From: Saprospiraceae bacterium | GTDB taxonomy: Bacteria > Bacteroidota > Bacteroidia > Chitinophagales > Saprospiraceae | Direction: 5' to 3' | Length of the DNA: 49,952 nt | Assembly: GCA_016714785.1 (NCBI GenBank) | Contig: JADKCC010000008.1 | Coordinates: 1-49,952 of the forward strand | Shown here: positions 25,844 to 37,371 of the stretch, piece by piece | Position numbering within the stretch: the stretch's first letter is position 1 | Layout of the letters: the number at the start of each line of letters is the position of its first letter | The notes under the pieces: model-generated | Databases searched by the model: none | What the model was told of the DNA's origin: nothing | Seen by the model: the letters and a program-made list of their open reading frames with translations, nothing else | Program-made: the position numbers and the translations under genes

Positions 25844-28800
25844 TTATTTTATCACTGTAATATCACCTGATAAGACTTTCACACCGGAAGGAGCTCTGTA
25901 TTCTACTAAAAATACAAATACTCCTGGCACCACATCTTGTCCTTTGAAGGTACCATCCCATCCTTCCGAAGGAATATTAGGTTTAAAATTCTCTTTGATA
26001 AATACTTGGTTGCCCCATCTATCATAGATACTCATCTTTTCAATATTGATGACACTTTCATTGCCATAGACTGTAAAGAATTTGTTGCTTCCACTCCCTG
26101 GGTTTATAATATTAGGAGTGGTGATGATGACATTGTCTCTCACTCTGATGGTGATACTCACACTTTCTGAACATCCATTGATATCAGTGATTTCTACTTT
26201 ATACGTGATGTTTTCTTTGGCAATCAAAGATGTAACCAAACAATTATCACATGAGAGGTTATCTGTAGGTGTCCATTTAATCGAAGCGATTTCACTAGGT
26301 TGAAGATTGGTGATCAGTTCTATAATTTGTGATTGATTATACACCAACTCTATTGGTGATGTAGCAAACAAATTGATATCTATTCCTGATTTCACAATAA
26401 ACGTTGTATCAAATTTACACCCGTTAGCATCTGTAACTTGGACAGCATAAGAACCTGCAGCCAATGGAGAGATTACAACGTTGCCATTGACGATATTACC
26501 ATTCAAACGGTAGGTCAACGGTGGTGTACCGCCACTCACTGAACTAATGTTTATACTACCATCTTTTTCATCCTTACATGTTTCATCATTGACGGTAGTC
26601 AAAACCTGTGTTGGATAATCATCATTTACTGTTACAGACACCGATTCCGTAGTTATACATCCTGTAGCAGGATACACAACTTGGATCGTATAATCGCCCT
26701 CTCCCTTTACATTGATGTTCGACTGATTGACTGGAGATAAGATATTCCCACTATTTGTGCTCCAAGTCAAAGAAGTAGAAGCGGTAGGATTGATGATATT
26801 TGCTACCAGCGCAGTCGTATTTGCACCACAATAGAGTGTGATATCTGCTGGAACAGTTACTTGTGGGAAGTCCCCTATCCTATCGACTACAAAGGTATCT
26901 CTATTTGAACAACCATTCAATGTGTCTGTCAACATCACATAGTACGTGCCAGGACTTACCACATAAAGGGAATCATTCGTTTCACCCGCAATAACTAAAT
27001 TTGAAGCGTCCAACCAAGTAAACACCAAATTAGGTCCCTCTGGTGATTCGCCAGCACTTATATATACACCATTATTGGCACATGTGATAGGCTTTGCAGG
27101 TGTGGTTAACAATATAGGATAGTCTTGCAAATCTATGATTTCAATAATTGCTTTATTTTCACAACCATTGATGGTATCTATAGCAGTCATCGTCACTATG
27201 CCATCTTTCTTTATAACTATAGAAGGTTGATTACTAATGAAAGACTCGCCTGTCTGCCAATTAAATATTACATCTGCTATCGGCTTACCTGATAAAGTGA
27301 TTGTGCCTATGATACAATCTAAAAGGTTGCCTGGGTCTGCAATAATTTTTGCTTCAGGTATATCTTTATCTTCTATCACAATGACCTCATCTTTGCCAGA
27401 AGAACAGTTAGTGGCGGGATTGATCACTTCAAAATAATAAGTTCCAGGATTTGTTATAGACACAGTGGAACCTGTACCAATTTGAATACCATTACTATCT
27501 GTCCATATCAGATTGACACTTCCTACAAAAGTTGTTGATCCTGTGACTTGCACTTGAGATACTAAACAATTGATTACTTGATCAGGACCAGCAATAGCAT
27601 CCGGCACACTAGCATCTTTACTTACAAGGGCACTATCTTTTGCCTGACAAAGATCAGGATATGTAACCGTTAGATAATACATCCCAGGTGTTGATGTGGT
27701 AACCGAAGTACCTATTTTATTAAAACTACTTGGACCCGTCCATACAAAAGTACCACCAGGAGTAGCTGACCCAGTCAAAGTCACCACATTGTTTTGACAA
27801 GTGATGAGTTGATCAGCTCCAGCATCCGCTGTTTGAGCACAAGTTGAACAAGGTTGTTTATTTACTATAAACTGTGTAGTACAACCGCTGTTAGTTGGAT
27901 CAGTCACTTTCAATGTGATATCCCTACCATTGGCTGGCAAATTATCTATAGTCACCAATTCTCCATAAATAAATGGTCCATAAGTATTAACACCATCACT
28001 TACCCCATAATTGACAGCGCTACCACTGACTCTATTTACTACAAACCTTACACTAAAATAATCATCTTCGGTATTAGGCCCTGTATTATTATTGTTACAA
28101 TCCAAAATCTGCAAGCCACTCATAGCCAAAACACATGGTTCACTACACACTGCTGGTGGGATGGCAGTTACTACAGCAGTACAATTGGCAGATGTGTTAT
28201 CTACAAGATTAAGCGTAATCGTACCACCTGATATTGGATATGGCCCAAATGTGATTCTAGCATTATAGGCATTTACAGTACTACTACCGAAAACCTTCCA
28301 TCCCGCAGAAGTATTAAGACCATCCACTATCACATCAAAAGAAAACACATCATCTGATGGATCATTAATAGTACCATTGTCATTACACAGGATGTTCGAC
28401 ACTTGCGCACTGATAGTACAGGTGGATGAACAAGGCTTTAATGTTGGTACAGGTACTACAGCTTGACACGCAGCTATATTCTGGTCTTGTAGTTGTATAA
28501 AAGGTGTATTGCTAAGTGCTGGCAAATTAATCTCAACGGTACTTCCATAAGTGTAAGTGTTGTAAAGAACACCATCTATGGTTACCCTAAAGGACCCTGA
28601 CAATCCGCCATTTAGAGCTGAAACATTAAATTTGATTGTATATTTATCATCTGTATCAATAGATTCTGTACCATTATCATCACAATCTACTAAAGGTGTA
28701 GTAAATTCTATCAAACAATTGGTAGAGCACGAAATAAATGGTCCAACTTCTGTCGATGTCTTACAACCAGTTACAAGATCCACAAACTCATACAATCTCA

Positions 28801-31800
28801 TATTACCATCTGCAGGAACAACGAGGGGCACATTCTGATTATAGTTATACAATCCAATTTCTGAACCTTGATATAATATTCTATATTGATTGGTTGCATT
28901 GGTGGTATTGGCCAAATTAAATGTAATCGTGTATTCATCATCTGCACCTGTGGTTGGAGTGTTCTTATCGTCACAATTCCAAATTTTTGTATTGAATGTC
29001 AACTGTTGATTTAGATTGAATACTTCAACCTCATCTTTACCTGATTTACAATTATTGGTAGTATTGGTGACTTCTACATAATAAAAGCCTATGCTATTGA
29101 CCGTAATAGTTGGCGTATTACCGATCACTACACCAGCTGCATTGGTCCAAGTATAAGTTACATTGGTTGTGAGATTGGATGATGCCGTCAATTGTGCGGT
29201 GGTTTTGATACAAGTCAATTCTTGATTTGGCCCAGCATTAGATATAGGTAAGTTGGCATCAGTGGCGACAGACACCATATCTGTAGCTACACATTGATCT
29301 GGGAAAGTAACGGTTAAAGTATAAGTGCCTTCTGTTGATGTGGTGACGGTCTGCCCTGTTTTATTAAACCCATTGGGTCCAGTCCATACAAATATGCCGC
29401 CTGATACCGAGGCAGTGCCTGTCAATGTAGCCGTATTTTGTGCACAAGTAAGTTGTATGTCTTGACCTGCATCTACGGTTTGTGTACAAGAAGAACAAGG
29501 ATCTTGTTTTACAGTAAATGTTTGTACACATCCTGAATTAATAGCATCTTTTACCGTCAAAACAAGATTTTGGCCATTTGCTGGAAGATTATTTATGGTA
29601 GCAGTCTGGCCATAAGTAAATGGTCCAAATGTCTGAGTACCGTAAGTGACATTATAAAAATTAGTACTTCCACTGACTACATTTACTACAAAAGTTACAC
29701 TAAATTTATCATCAGCTGTGGTATTTCCTGTATTATTATTATCGCATGCGTTTATTATGACGTTATTTACCTGAAGTACACATGGCGTACTGCATGGTGC
29801 TGGGGCTATTATAGGAACGATTTTAGTACATTGTGAATCAACTCTGTCTCTAATATTCAACGACAAGTTACCACCACTAATAGGATAAGGACCTAGAATA
29901 ATATCGGTATTATACGCATAGACTGTTGGATTTCCTGCAATCTGCCACCCGTCTGAGATATTAAATCCATTTACTCTTATGGTAAATGTAAACTTATCAT
30001 CATTTGGATCATTGATCGTGCTATTATCATTACAATTGATGTTAGTAACAATAGCCGAAATACTGCAAGCACCCGAACATCCCGATAGACTTCCGACAGG
30101 TATATTAGTAATACACTGTATATTTAGAAAATCCCTAATCTTGATATCTGGGGCATTGGCATTCGCTGCTAGCTGGAAACTTACAGGTTCGCCATAGTTG
30201 TAAGTACCTGAAATAACATTATTTATCAGCAATGTAAAGGAAGTTGAAGCACCTCCGTTCACAATATTCGCTGTAAAGGATATAGTATAAATATCATCTG
30301 TGGCATCTGAATCCGTATTCTTATTATCGCACTCAACCTGCAAGTTGCTTATGCTAATATCACAATCTGTAGAGCAACTTGTCAAAGGTCCTATATCCCT
30401 TGATATTTTACAGCCAGTGACATTATCGGTTACTTCCAAAACTCCAGAAGAACCATCGGCTGGTAATGAAAAATTACTTACAATGCCTAAAGTATAGGTA
30501 GATCCGACCACAACATTATTATATCTAACAGTATAGGTATTGGAAGATACTGGGTCAGCAGATACATTCAGGACAATATTATATAAATCATCATTGGCAT
30601 TACTTAATGTACCACTATTGTTACAGGTGATTGAAAAAGCAGCGAAACTCAATTTTTGTCCTGGAGCTATTACGTGCGGATAAGAAGCGATACAACTTTC
30701 CGCATCCCTTACTTGAACGGTATAGGTCCCAGGCTTCAAATTTCCGAAAACGCCATTCGTTGTCCATGGCAAATTATTCAATTTGAATTCAAGTCCTGTC
30801 AGTGGAGGATTGACTGTAATGCTACCATCTTCTATTCCAAAACAAGATTCATTTTTAACTGTAAATGTAACAGTAGGTATCGGCAATACTCGCAAGGTCA
30901 CTTCAGCAATATCTTTACATCCATTGGTATTCTTGACCAAAGCAAAGATGATTTGATTATTCACAGTATTGGTATAATTGGTTGGTAATGCATTCAATTC
31001 ATTCTGTGCGTCTGTTAGCGTCAGATAATAACTGAATGTATATCCACCACCCGTGATCAATAATGGATTGGCTGTTGATAAATCAAAACCAACTATGCCA
31101 TCCCTGTTATCATCACACTGCTCCAATACGATATCTTTGGCCACTGGATTTGGTTGCACTTCGAAGATAACAGGAATACGTACACTGAAGCAACCATTTA
31201 ATGGGTCAAAAGCTTGCACATAATAGGTTGTAATACCTACTGTTGTGGTTGGCGGCGCATAAGTGAGTGACTGATCTTGCAATAGTGTTCCACCAGATAA
31301 GGCACTAAACCACTGTGCTGATAATCCTGTACTAACAGTTACGGATAAATTTACACCTACCTGATTTTGACATGCTTTTTGGTTGCCCAAAGAAACAGGT
31401 GCTGGTATAACTGGGCAATTACATTGTGGCGGATTCAGTGTCACCATTTCATCCGCACAATCTCCCAAAGTGGATTTTAATGTTAGCGTAACGTTTTGAG
31501 TGATCGGAATACCTGATATCGTCTTTATACTACCATTATTGGCAATTGTGCCTGCTGACGTAGTCAAAGTGTAACCAAAAATCTCGATTTTAACTGTATA
31601 AGTCTGAAAGTCAGGGGAACATGCTATTTCCAATAAATCATAATCGCCTGGGTCAACCAACTCGACTTGTACGGTAGCTACGGCATCTGGGCATAAATTG
31701 GTACTGGTTACGATATAATCAAATGGATAATTTCCAGCAACTTGTCCTGCAAAACTGACACGCATTGGATCAGATATATTCAATCCTGTACCATAAGTGT

Positions 31801-34800
31801 CGCTCCAATAGCCATTATTATCATAAGGTTGTGTCAGATAATCCCACAGATTTAAAGTACGCCCATCGTTACATATCGTTACCATCTGCCCCAAACCAGC
31901 CTGAGGGCCAAAGACATTATTAAACCTTATCGCTACTTCATCCGTACATCCATAATCATTGGTAGCAAGTATATAATAGGTCGAAAATACATCCGAAGTA
32001 ATCAAAGTGGAACCTATTTCGTTAAATACGGTAGCGGGTGTACCTGTATGATAGGTCAAGGTGATATTGGTGTTATTAAGATCCGTTACAATTATGTCAG
32101 ACAACTCAAAATACTCACCATAACATATATCAATACTCGTTCGGTCAGCCACAATATTTGGCACTGGCCTGATACTCACTTCTTGATCTGCAGTAATTTC
32201 ATTGCCAGTACAGGCGTTACGGTATGTCCAAGTATAAATCCTTGAAGTACCCAAATCTTGGGTCGTTGCACTCACCGATCCTGTGATAGCACAAGGAGCT
32301 GCTAACCCATTGGTATAATTTAATGGTGGTGGAGGCGTAAATCCTTGTAAACAAGGGAGTAACTCATCTATCGGGTCAGTAGTGAAAAATGGTTCATCCG
32401 CTGGCTCTACTATCACATTTTGATTATAAACGATGGGTCTTCCACAATCGTCTGTAAATTGCCAAGTATATTGTATGGTACCGCCACAAGAAGTAAATCC
32501 TCCGGTAATAATCGGTGATACAAAACCATCAATACTACAAAACCCAGGCTCTCCATTGGAATAATTGAGTGTAGGTGGTATAGGAGGTACGTCTGTACAT
32601 GCCACCGTAACTGTTGGAGCTGGTAAATTCTGAAATTCAGCTTGTGGAGCTGGCAACACGGTTATTGTCTGATCGGCACGCAAGGTGTAACCACATTCGT
32701 CCCTTATTTCCCAATTGATGGTCGCTATCCCTCCGCACAAGGTAACATTTGAAGCATTCAACACTGGAGCCATGATCCCTTCTCTGCCGCATGGCTTGTC
32801 TTGTCCGTTTGAATAATCCAATGGTATGGCAAAGCTTGACAAATCTTGACAACTTACTGTCACGTCATCAGGTACGGCTGATGTGATGACTGGGTTGGGA
32901 GCAGGTGAGACTATGATGATTTGATTGTATGATAATGGTCTGTTACAGTCATCGACTCCGGTCCAAGATATCTGAATATTGCCACCACAAGACGTAAAAT
33001 TTGATGTAACTACAGGAGATAAAGAACCAGAAATAGGGCAAGCGGAATTATTAGAATAATTGATATCTGGAGCATTAAATAATCCTGCTTCTTCGCAAGT
33101 CATAGTTGTATAAACAGGTGCATCAGTAAATGTAGCTACTGCTGGTGGTAGTACATTGATCACCTGAGTATAAGTAATAGGTCTATTACAAAAATCAGTA
33201 AAATCCCAAGTATAGGTATATGTTTTGGCACAATTATTTACAACAACATCCAATTTTGGAACTACTAAATCTTCAATTAAGCAAGCTCCTGAAGAATTAT
33301 TACTTACATTTAGCGTTGGGAGCACATTTGGATCAGGTTCATTTTCACACGATACGGTACTTACCGCTAGTGGAGGATTGACAAATGATGCTTCTACCGG
33401 TGGCTGCACGGTTATAACTTGTGTCCATCGGATGGTTCTGCCACAATTGTCTAAGTGTTCCCATACTAAAGTATAAGTACCTTGGCAATTAACAATATTG
33501 GGTGTTACAGTAGCTTCAACAGTTCCCGTTATTTGGCAATCGCCCGCTAATCCATTATTGTATGTCAATAATTGTGGTGTTGTTAAGTCAGGCGCATTAA
33601 TACAGGTAAAAGTAGCGTCAGGAGGTGGATTGGTAAATGTGGCCACTGGTGGAGGTAAAACATTGACTACTTTGGTATGAGTGATTGGCCTATCACAATC
33701 ATCCGTAAATTCCCATAAATACGTCAATACCTTGGAACAGTCTGGATTCTCCTGTACAGTAGGTGTAGCAGAAATATCTCCTGCAATGAGACATGGTATA
33801 ACGCCGTTGTTCGTATAACTTAATACGATTGGTGCGGTTTCGTCTGGTGCATTTTCACAACTGACCGTCTCTGATGCTGGTGGATTGACAAAAGCAGCAG
33901 CTGGCGGTGGTACTACAGTAACTGTGCGTGTATGGGTAATCGGGCGTCCACAGTCATCTGTAAACTCCCATGTGTAGGTATATACACCTTGACAATCAGT
34001 CACATCTCCTGATCTAACAGCTGGCACTGACCCCATGATACCACAGCCATTGAGTGTCTGATTATTGTTATAAAATAAATCTGGAAGTTCATCAAAGTCA
34101 AAATCATCACAAGATTGCACGGTAGTATTTGCAGGAGGATTGATCCATTGCGCTATTAATGGTGGATCTACATTGACTACTTTGGTATGGGTGATTGGCC
34201 TATTACAATTATCTGTATATTCCCATAAATACGTCAATACCTTGGAACAGTCCGGATTCTCTTGTACAGTAGGAGTAGCTGAAACATCACCTGCAATGAG
34301 ACATGGTATAACACCGTTGTTCGTATAACTTAATACGATTGGTGCGGTTTCGTCTGGTGCATTTTCACAACTGACCGTCTCTGATGCTGGTGGATTTACA
34401 AAAGCAGCAGCTGGCGGTGGTACTACAGTAACTGTGCGTGTATGGGTAATCAGGCGTCCACAGTCATCTGTAAACTCCCATGTGTAGGTATATACACCTT
34501 GACAATCAGTCACATCTCCCGATCTAACAGCTGGCACTGACCCCATGATACCACAGCCATTGAGTGTCTGATTATTGTTATAAAATAAATCTGGAAGTTC
34601 ATCAAAGTCAAAATCATCACAAGATTGCACGGTAGTATTTGCAGGAGGATTGATCCATTGCGCTACTAATGGTGGATCTACATTGACTACTTTGGTATGA
34701 GTGATTGGCCTATTACAATTATCTGTATATTCCCATAAATACGTCAATACCTTGGAACAGTCCGGATTCTCTTGTACAGTAGGAGTAGCTGAAACATCAC

Positions 34801-36118
34801 CTGCAATGAGACATGGTATAACGCCGTTGTTCGTATAACTTAATACGATTGGTGTGGTTTCGTCTGGTGCATTTTCACAACTGACCGTCTCTGATGCTGG
34901 TGGATTGACAAAAGCAGCAGCTGGTGGAGGTACTACCGTAACCGTACGTGAATGGGTAATAGTGCGTCCACAATCATCCATGAATTCCCACATATAGATA
35001 TAAGCACCATTACAATCTGGTGCATCACCTGTTCTTGTTGCAGGGACAGATCCCGCTATACCACAACCATTGAGTGTCTGATTGTTATTATAAAACAATG
35101 GAGGTAATTCATTAAAATCGAAACCTGAACAAGATTCCACTGTAATATCATCTAGTGGGTTGATCCATTGGGCTTGTAATGGTGGATCTACATTAACTAC
35201 TTGTGTATGGGTGATGTATCTATTACAAAAATCTGTAAATTCCCACATATATGTATAAACCTTAGAGCAGTCTGGGTTCTCAACAACCATAGGGATCGCC
35301 GAAACAAATCCTGTGATAAGACACATATTTGTTCCTCCGTTGGTATAATTCAAATCTTTAGCTGCGGAGCTTGGTTCATTTTCGCAGGAAACCGTTAGGT
35401 CGGCAGGTGGATTGACAAAAGATGGTGCTGGTGGTGGCACAACAGTAACTGTTCTTGAATGCGTGATCGTTCTATTACAATTGTCCGTAAACATCCACGT
35501 ATAGATATAGGAACCTTGACAATCCGTTACACTTCCATCCCTTGTGGGTACAACACTTCCAACTATACCACAACCTGGACCACTCTGTCCATTGCTAAAA
35601 AACAAGGGTGGCAATGCATCAAAATCAAAACCACTACAAGATTCTTCTGTTCTATCACCTGGAGGATTAATCCAAGCTGGCAAATCTGGCGGACTCAATG
35701 TAAATACTTGTGAATGCGCTAATGGCCTGCCACAATCATCTGTTATTTCCCATGTAAAAGTAGTCGTACCTTCACATTCCACTATCATATCTGACCTTGT
35801 AGGTAGTACACTGCCTGCTATTTCGCAAAATGAACCTACTGGTGCACCATTGGAATAAAACAATAGTGGCATATAATCAGCGGCCACTGTCTGTCCCAAA
35901 GGTAATGTCATATCAGATGGTGCATCAATCCATACGGCCTCTGGTGCAGGATCGACAAACAAAACTTGTGAGTATGAGATTGACCTACCGCAACTATCTG
36001 TCTTTTCCCATAGGTATTCTATCTCACCACCACAAATATCAAATGCATCAGTTCTCACAGGAATAACAGTGCCCATGATCTTACATCTTCCTGAAGGAAC
36101 ACCATTACTATAAACCAA
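25844..36118 (-). CDS. giant T9SS surface adhesin, main part with type B sorting domain
   Basis: 3,424 codons, the C-terminal five-sixths of one gene that starts at 38126. Order in the protein: cysteine-rich HYR/Ig-like repeats of about 85 aa in alternating types (first 1,100 residues or so; conserved ETVSCENAPDE, YTWEFTDDCGRPITHTR); Ig-like and SprB-like modules; two copies of a block of about 550 aa containing aspartate-rich CNDNSTINDPNDDKFTF segments that may bind calcium, and TCAQNTATLTGTASVSGG; more SprB repeats (CKDEKDGSINISSVSGG); and the type B sorting domain KMSIYDRWGNQVFIKENF with VPGVFVFLVEYRAP and SGDITVIK. It should be a very long filamentous adhesin on the cell surface. The frame is entered at about 36125 by a 1-nt shift from the preceding part. 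Confidence 0.9.
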   Translation of the reverse strand: MVYSNGVPSGRCKIMGTVIPVRTDAFDICGGEIEYLWEKTDSCGRSISYSQVLFVDPAPEAVWIDAPSDMTLPLGQTVAADYMPLLFYSNGAPVGSFCEIAGSVLPTRSDMIVECEGTTTFTWEITDDCGRPLAHSQVFTLSPPDLPAWINPPGDRTEESCSGFDFDALPPLFFSNGQSGPGCGIVGSVVPTRDGSVTDCQGSYIYTWMFTDNCNRTITHSRTVTVVPPPAPSFVNPPADLTVSCENEPSSAAKDLNYTNGGTNMCLITGFVSAIPMVVENPDCSKVYTYMWEFTDFCNRYITHTQVVNVDPPLQAQWINPLDDITVESCSGFDFNELPPLFYNNNQTLNGCGIAGSVPATRTGDAPDCNGAYIYMWEFMDDCGRTITHSRTVTVVPPPAAAFVNPPASETVSCENAPDETTPIVLSYTNNGVIPCLIAGDVSATPTVQENPDCSKVLTYLWEYTDNCNRPITHTKVVNVDPPLVAQWINPPANTTVQSCDDFDFDELPDLFYNNNQTLNGCGIMGSVPAVRSGDVTDCQGVYTYTWEFTDDCGRLITHTRTVTVVPPPAAAFVNPPASETVSCENAPDETAPIVLSYTNNGVIPCLIAGDVSATPTVQENPDCSKVLTYLWEYTDNCNRPITHTKVVNVDPPLIAQWINPPANTTVQSCDDFDFDELPDLFYNNNQTLNGCGIMGSVPAVRSGDVTDCQGVYTYTWEFTDDCGRPITHTRTVTVVPPPAAAFVNPPASETVSCENAPDETAPIVLSYTNNGVIPCLIAGDISATPTVQENPDCSKVLTYLWEFTDDCDRPITHTKVVNVLPPPVATFTNPPPDATFTCINAPDLTTPQLLTYNNGLAGDCQITGTVEATVTPNIVNCQGTYTLVWEHLDNCGRTIRWTQVITVQPPVEASFVNPPLAVSTVSCENEPDPNVLPTLNVSNNSSGACLIEDLVVPKLDVVVNNCAKTYTYTWDFTDFCNRPITYTQVINVLPPAVATFTDAPVYTTMTCEEAGLFNAPDINYSNNSACPISGSLSPVVTSNFTSCGGNIQISWTGVDDCNRPLSYNQIIIVSPAPNPVITSAVPDDVTVSCQDLSSFAIPLDYSNGQDKPCGREGIMAPVLNASNVTLCGGIATINWEIRDECGYTLRADQTITVLPAPQAEFQNLPAPTVTVACTDVPPIPPTLNYSNGEPGFCSIDGFVSPIITGGFTSCGGTIQYTWQFTDDCGRPIVYNQNVIVEPADEPFFTTDPIDELLPCLQGFTPPPPLNYTNGLAAPCAITGSVSATTQDLGTSRIYTWTYRNACTGNEITADQEVSIRPVPNIVADRTSIDICYGEYFELSDIIVTDLNNTNITLTYHTGTPATVFNEIGSTLITSDVFSTYYILATNDYGCTDEVAIRFNNVFGPQAGLGQMVTICNDGRTLNLWDYLTQPYDNNGYWSDTYGTGLNISDPMRVSFAGQVAGNYPFDYIVTSTNLCPDAVATVQVELVDPGDYDLLEIACSPDFQTYTVKIEIFGYTLTTSAGTIANNGSIKTISGIPITQNVTLTLKSTLGDCADEMVTLNPPQCNCPVIPAPVSLGNQKACQNQVGVNLSVTVSTGLSAQWFSALSGGTLLQDQSLTYAPPTTTVGITTYYVQAFDPLNGCFSVRIPVIFEVQPNPVAKDIVLEQCDDNRDGIVGFDLSTANPLLITGGGYTFSYYLTLTDAQNELNALPTNYTNTVNNQIIFALVKNTNGCKDIAEVTLRVLPIPTVTFTVKNESCFGIEDGSITVNPPLTGLEFKLNNLPWTTNGVFGNLKPGTYTVQVRDAESCIASYPHVIAPGQKLSFAAFSITCNNSGTLSNANDDLYNIVLNVSADPVSSNTYTVRYNNVVVGSTYTLGIVSNFSLPADGSSGVLEVTDNVTGCKISRDIGPLTSCSTDCDISISNLQVECDNKNTDSDATDDIYTISFTANIVNGGASTSFTLLINNVISGTYNYGEPVSFQLAANANAPDIKIRDFLNIQCITNIPVGSLSGCSGACSISAIVTNINCNDNSTINDPNDDKFTFTIRVNGFNISDGWQIAGNPTVYAYNTDIILGPYPISGGNLSLNIRDRVDSQCTKIVPIIAPAPCSTPCVLQVNNVIINACDNNNTGNTTADDKFSVTFVVNVVSGSTNFYNVTYGTQTFGPFTYGQTATINNLPANGQNLVLTVKDAINSGCVQTFTVKQDPCSSCTQTVDAGQDIQLTCAQNTATLTGTASVSGGIFVWTGPNGFNKTGQTVTTSTEGTYTLTVTFPDQCVATDMVSVATDANLPISNAGPNQELTCIKTTAQLTASSNLTTNVTYTWTNAAGVVIGNTPTITVNSIGFYYVEVTNTTNNCKSGKDEVEVFNLNQQLTFNTKIWNCDDKNTPTTGADDEYTITFNLANTTNATNQYRILYQGSEIGLYNYNQNVPLVVPADGNMRLYEFVDLVTGCKTSTEVGPFISCSTNCLIEFTTPLVDCDDNGTESIDTDDKYTIKFNVSALNGGLSGSFRVTIDGVLYNTYTYGSTVEINLPALSNTPFIQLQDQNIAACQAVVPVPTLKPCSSTCTISAQVSNILCNDNGTINDPSDDVFSFDVIVDGLNTSAGWKVFGSSTVNAYNARITFGPYPISGGTITLNLVDNTSANCTAVVTAIPPAVCSEPCVLAMSGLQILDCNNNNTGPNTEDDYFSVRFVVNRVSGSAVNYGVSDGVNTYGPFIYGELVTIDNLPANGRDITLKVTDPTNSGCTTQFIVNKQPCSTCAQTADAGADQLITCQNNVVTLTGSATPGGTFVWTGPSSFNKIGTSVTTSTPGMYYLTVTYPDLCQAKDSALVSKDASVPDAIAGPDQVINCLVSQVQVTGSTTFVGSVNLIWTDSNGIQIGTGSTVSITNPGTYYFEVINPATNCSSGKDEVIVIEDKDIPEAKIIADPGNLLDCIIGTITLSGKPIADVIFNWQTGESFISNQPSIVIKKDGIVTMTAIDTINGCENKAIIEIIDLQDYPILLTTPAKPITCANNGVYISAGESPEGPNLVFTWLDASNLVIAGETNDSLYVVSPGTYYVMLTDTLNGCSNRDTFVVDRIGDFPQVTVPADITLYCGANTTALVANIINPTASTSLTWSTNSGNILSPVNQSNINVKGEGDYTIQVVYPATGCITTESVSVTVNDDYPTQVLTTVNDETCKDEKDGSINISSVSGGTPPLTYRLNGNIVNGNVVISPLAAGSYAVQVTDANGCKFDTTFIVKSGIDINLFATSPIELVYNQSQIIELITNLQPSEIASIKWTPTDNLSCDNCLVTSLIAKENITYKVEITDINGCSESVSITIRVRDNVIITTPNIINPGSGSNKFFTVYGNESVINIEKMSIYDRWGNQVFIKENFKPNIPSEGWDGTFKGQDVVPGVFVFLVEYRAPSGVKVLSGDITVIK
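33661..35700 (-). repeat. 510-bp tandem repeats inside the giant adhesin gene
   Basis: The segment CATTGACTACTTTGGTATG occurs at 33661, 34171 and 34681, exactly 510 bp apart, and a diverged version occurs at about 35191. Each unit encodes a 170-aa pair of HYR-like domains. The three youngest units are nearly identical at DNA level, which suggests recent expansion or gene conversion. Confidence 0.93.
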
Positions 36119-37371
36119 TGGAGCAACACATCTGGTGTAGGTATCTGTGCACAGGTAATAGTGGCAGTATCAGGCGGTACAATAAGAAACATAATATCTG
36201 CAGGTGGCTCTATCGTCCATATTTGCTCATGGAAGAGTGGCCGCCCACAACGATCATCGCCCCTCCAAGTAAATGTGACTGTACCCTCACAATTGACCGT
36301 GTCTATTGCTTGAGTGGGTATGATCGTTCCTATCACTTCACACACACCTGTCTGCCCATTGGTGAAATTCAAAGGTGGCAAATAGTCGGCAGCTGGAAAA
36401 GCAGTACAAGCTACTGTCACATCTGCTGGTGGCATGACAAAATTAGCCTCTAACGGTGGCTCAATAGTATATACTTGCTCATCAAAGATGGTGCGCATAC
36501 ATATATCTTCATACGTCCAAGTGTAAGTGACAGTGCCCATACAATTCGCAATGTCTTCTACTCTTTCGGGTACGATGCTACCCATTATCTTACAATCACC
36601 TGAAAGCCCATTGTCATATAGCAACTCAGGTAAAAAAGAAGCAGGAGGTATCATATTACATGCCACAGTCACATCATCAAACGGTATAAATAAGGCTGGT
36701 GGTATTGGCGATAGGGTGATAACCTGTGTTTTTGTGTCCGAATTGCCACACAAATCGGTCACAGTCCAAGTCCGTGTTATTGTCCCTCCATCACAATTGG
36801 TATAAGCATCTACTTGCTCTCCCATGAGCATCCCAGGTGGAAGACAATTATCAGTATAAGGCAGCTCCGGCATGGGAGGTATATTAAGAAAACAACTTAC
36901 AGTGATATCTGGAGGGAGGCCAGTAATCATAGGTGCCACATTATCGGCGAAAACGATGGGTACCATATCCAGATCACAACATGTCGTATTGCAATCAGAT
37001 TGTATAGCGGAGAAAGAATCACCTACTACGGGCTCCATTCCAAGTGCTGTCACATAATTATAAGAGTAAGCGGTGAATGTACCACATTCAGGCCAAGTGA
37101 ACATATCCGTAGTACCCGGTGTCACTTGTACGATGGTACCAGTAGCATCTACTATAACGATGTATTGGGAATAATCTGTTCCTGTTTCATTGCCTGTAAC
37201 ACTAATATTAACAGTGCCGTCAGGGCAAAGTGGTGTAGGTGTGGCAGTTATGGTTCCAGCTTCCGCTTCATAGACATTGACAGTGATACAATTTTTGGTG
37301 GATTGTCCGCATAAAGCACACAAACATTTCTGGTATCTACACAAAGCTGATACGTTCCTACCGTATTCCAT
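36055..37371 (-). CDS. giant T9SS surface adhesin, second part (other frame)
   Basis: This frame carries the second segment of the giant gene, from NCITVNVYEAEAGTI to the repeat ending CAQIPTPDVL. It contains four HYR-like repeats (PADVTVACTAFPAADYLPPL is typical). The first codons (MEYGRNVSALCRYQKC) are out-of-frame noise; true homology starts near 37310. At about 36125 the family pattern requires DVLAPLVYSNG but the DNA gives DVLLHWF: restoring one G (GTTGCT to GTTGGCT) joins it to the main part. Confidence 0.85.
   Translation of the reverse strand: MEYGRNVSALCRYQKCLCALCGQSTKNCITVNVYEAEAGTITATPTPLCPDGTVNISVTGNETGTDYSQYIVIVDATGTIVQVTPGTTDMFTWPECGTFTAYSYNYVTALGMEPVVGDSFSAIQSDCNTTCCDLDMVPIVFADNVAPMITGLPPDITVSCFLNIPPMPELPYTDNCLPPGMLMGEQVDAYTNCDGGTITRTWTVTDLCGNSDTKTQVITLSPIPPALFIPFDDVTVACNMIPPASFLPELLYDNGLSGDCKIMGSIVPERVEDIANCMGTVTYTWTYEDICMRTIFDEQVYTIEPPLEANFVMPPADVTVACTAFPAADYLPPLNFTNGQTGVCEVIGTIIPTQAIDTVNCEGTVTFTWRGDDRCGRPLFHEQIWTIEPPADIMFLIVPPDTATITCAQIPTPDVLLHWFIVMVFLQEDVRSWALLFL

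Noticed and set aside
32637..32852. Minus-strand 71-aa ORF and the plus-strand ORFs within the giant adhesin
   Set aside because: All lie in other frames of an unbroken 10-kb coding sequence with clear domain repeats.
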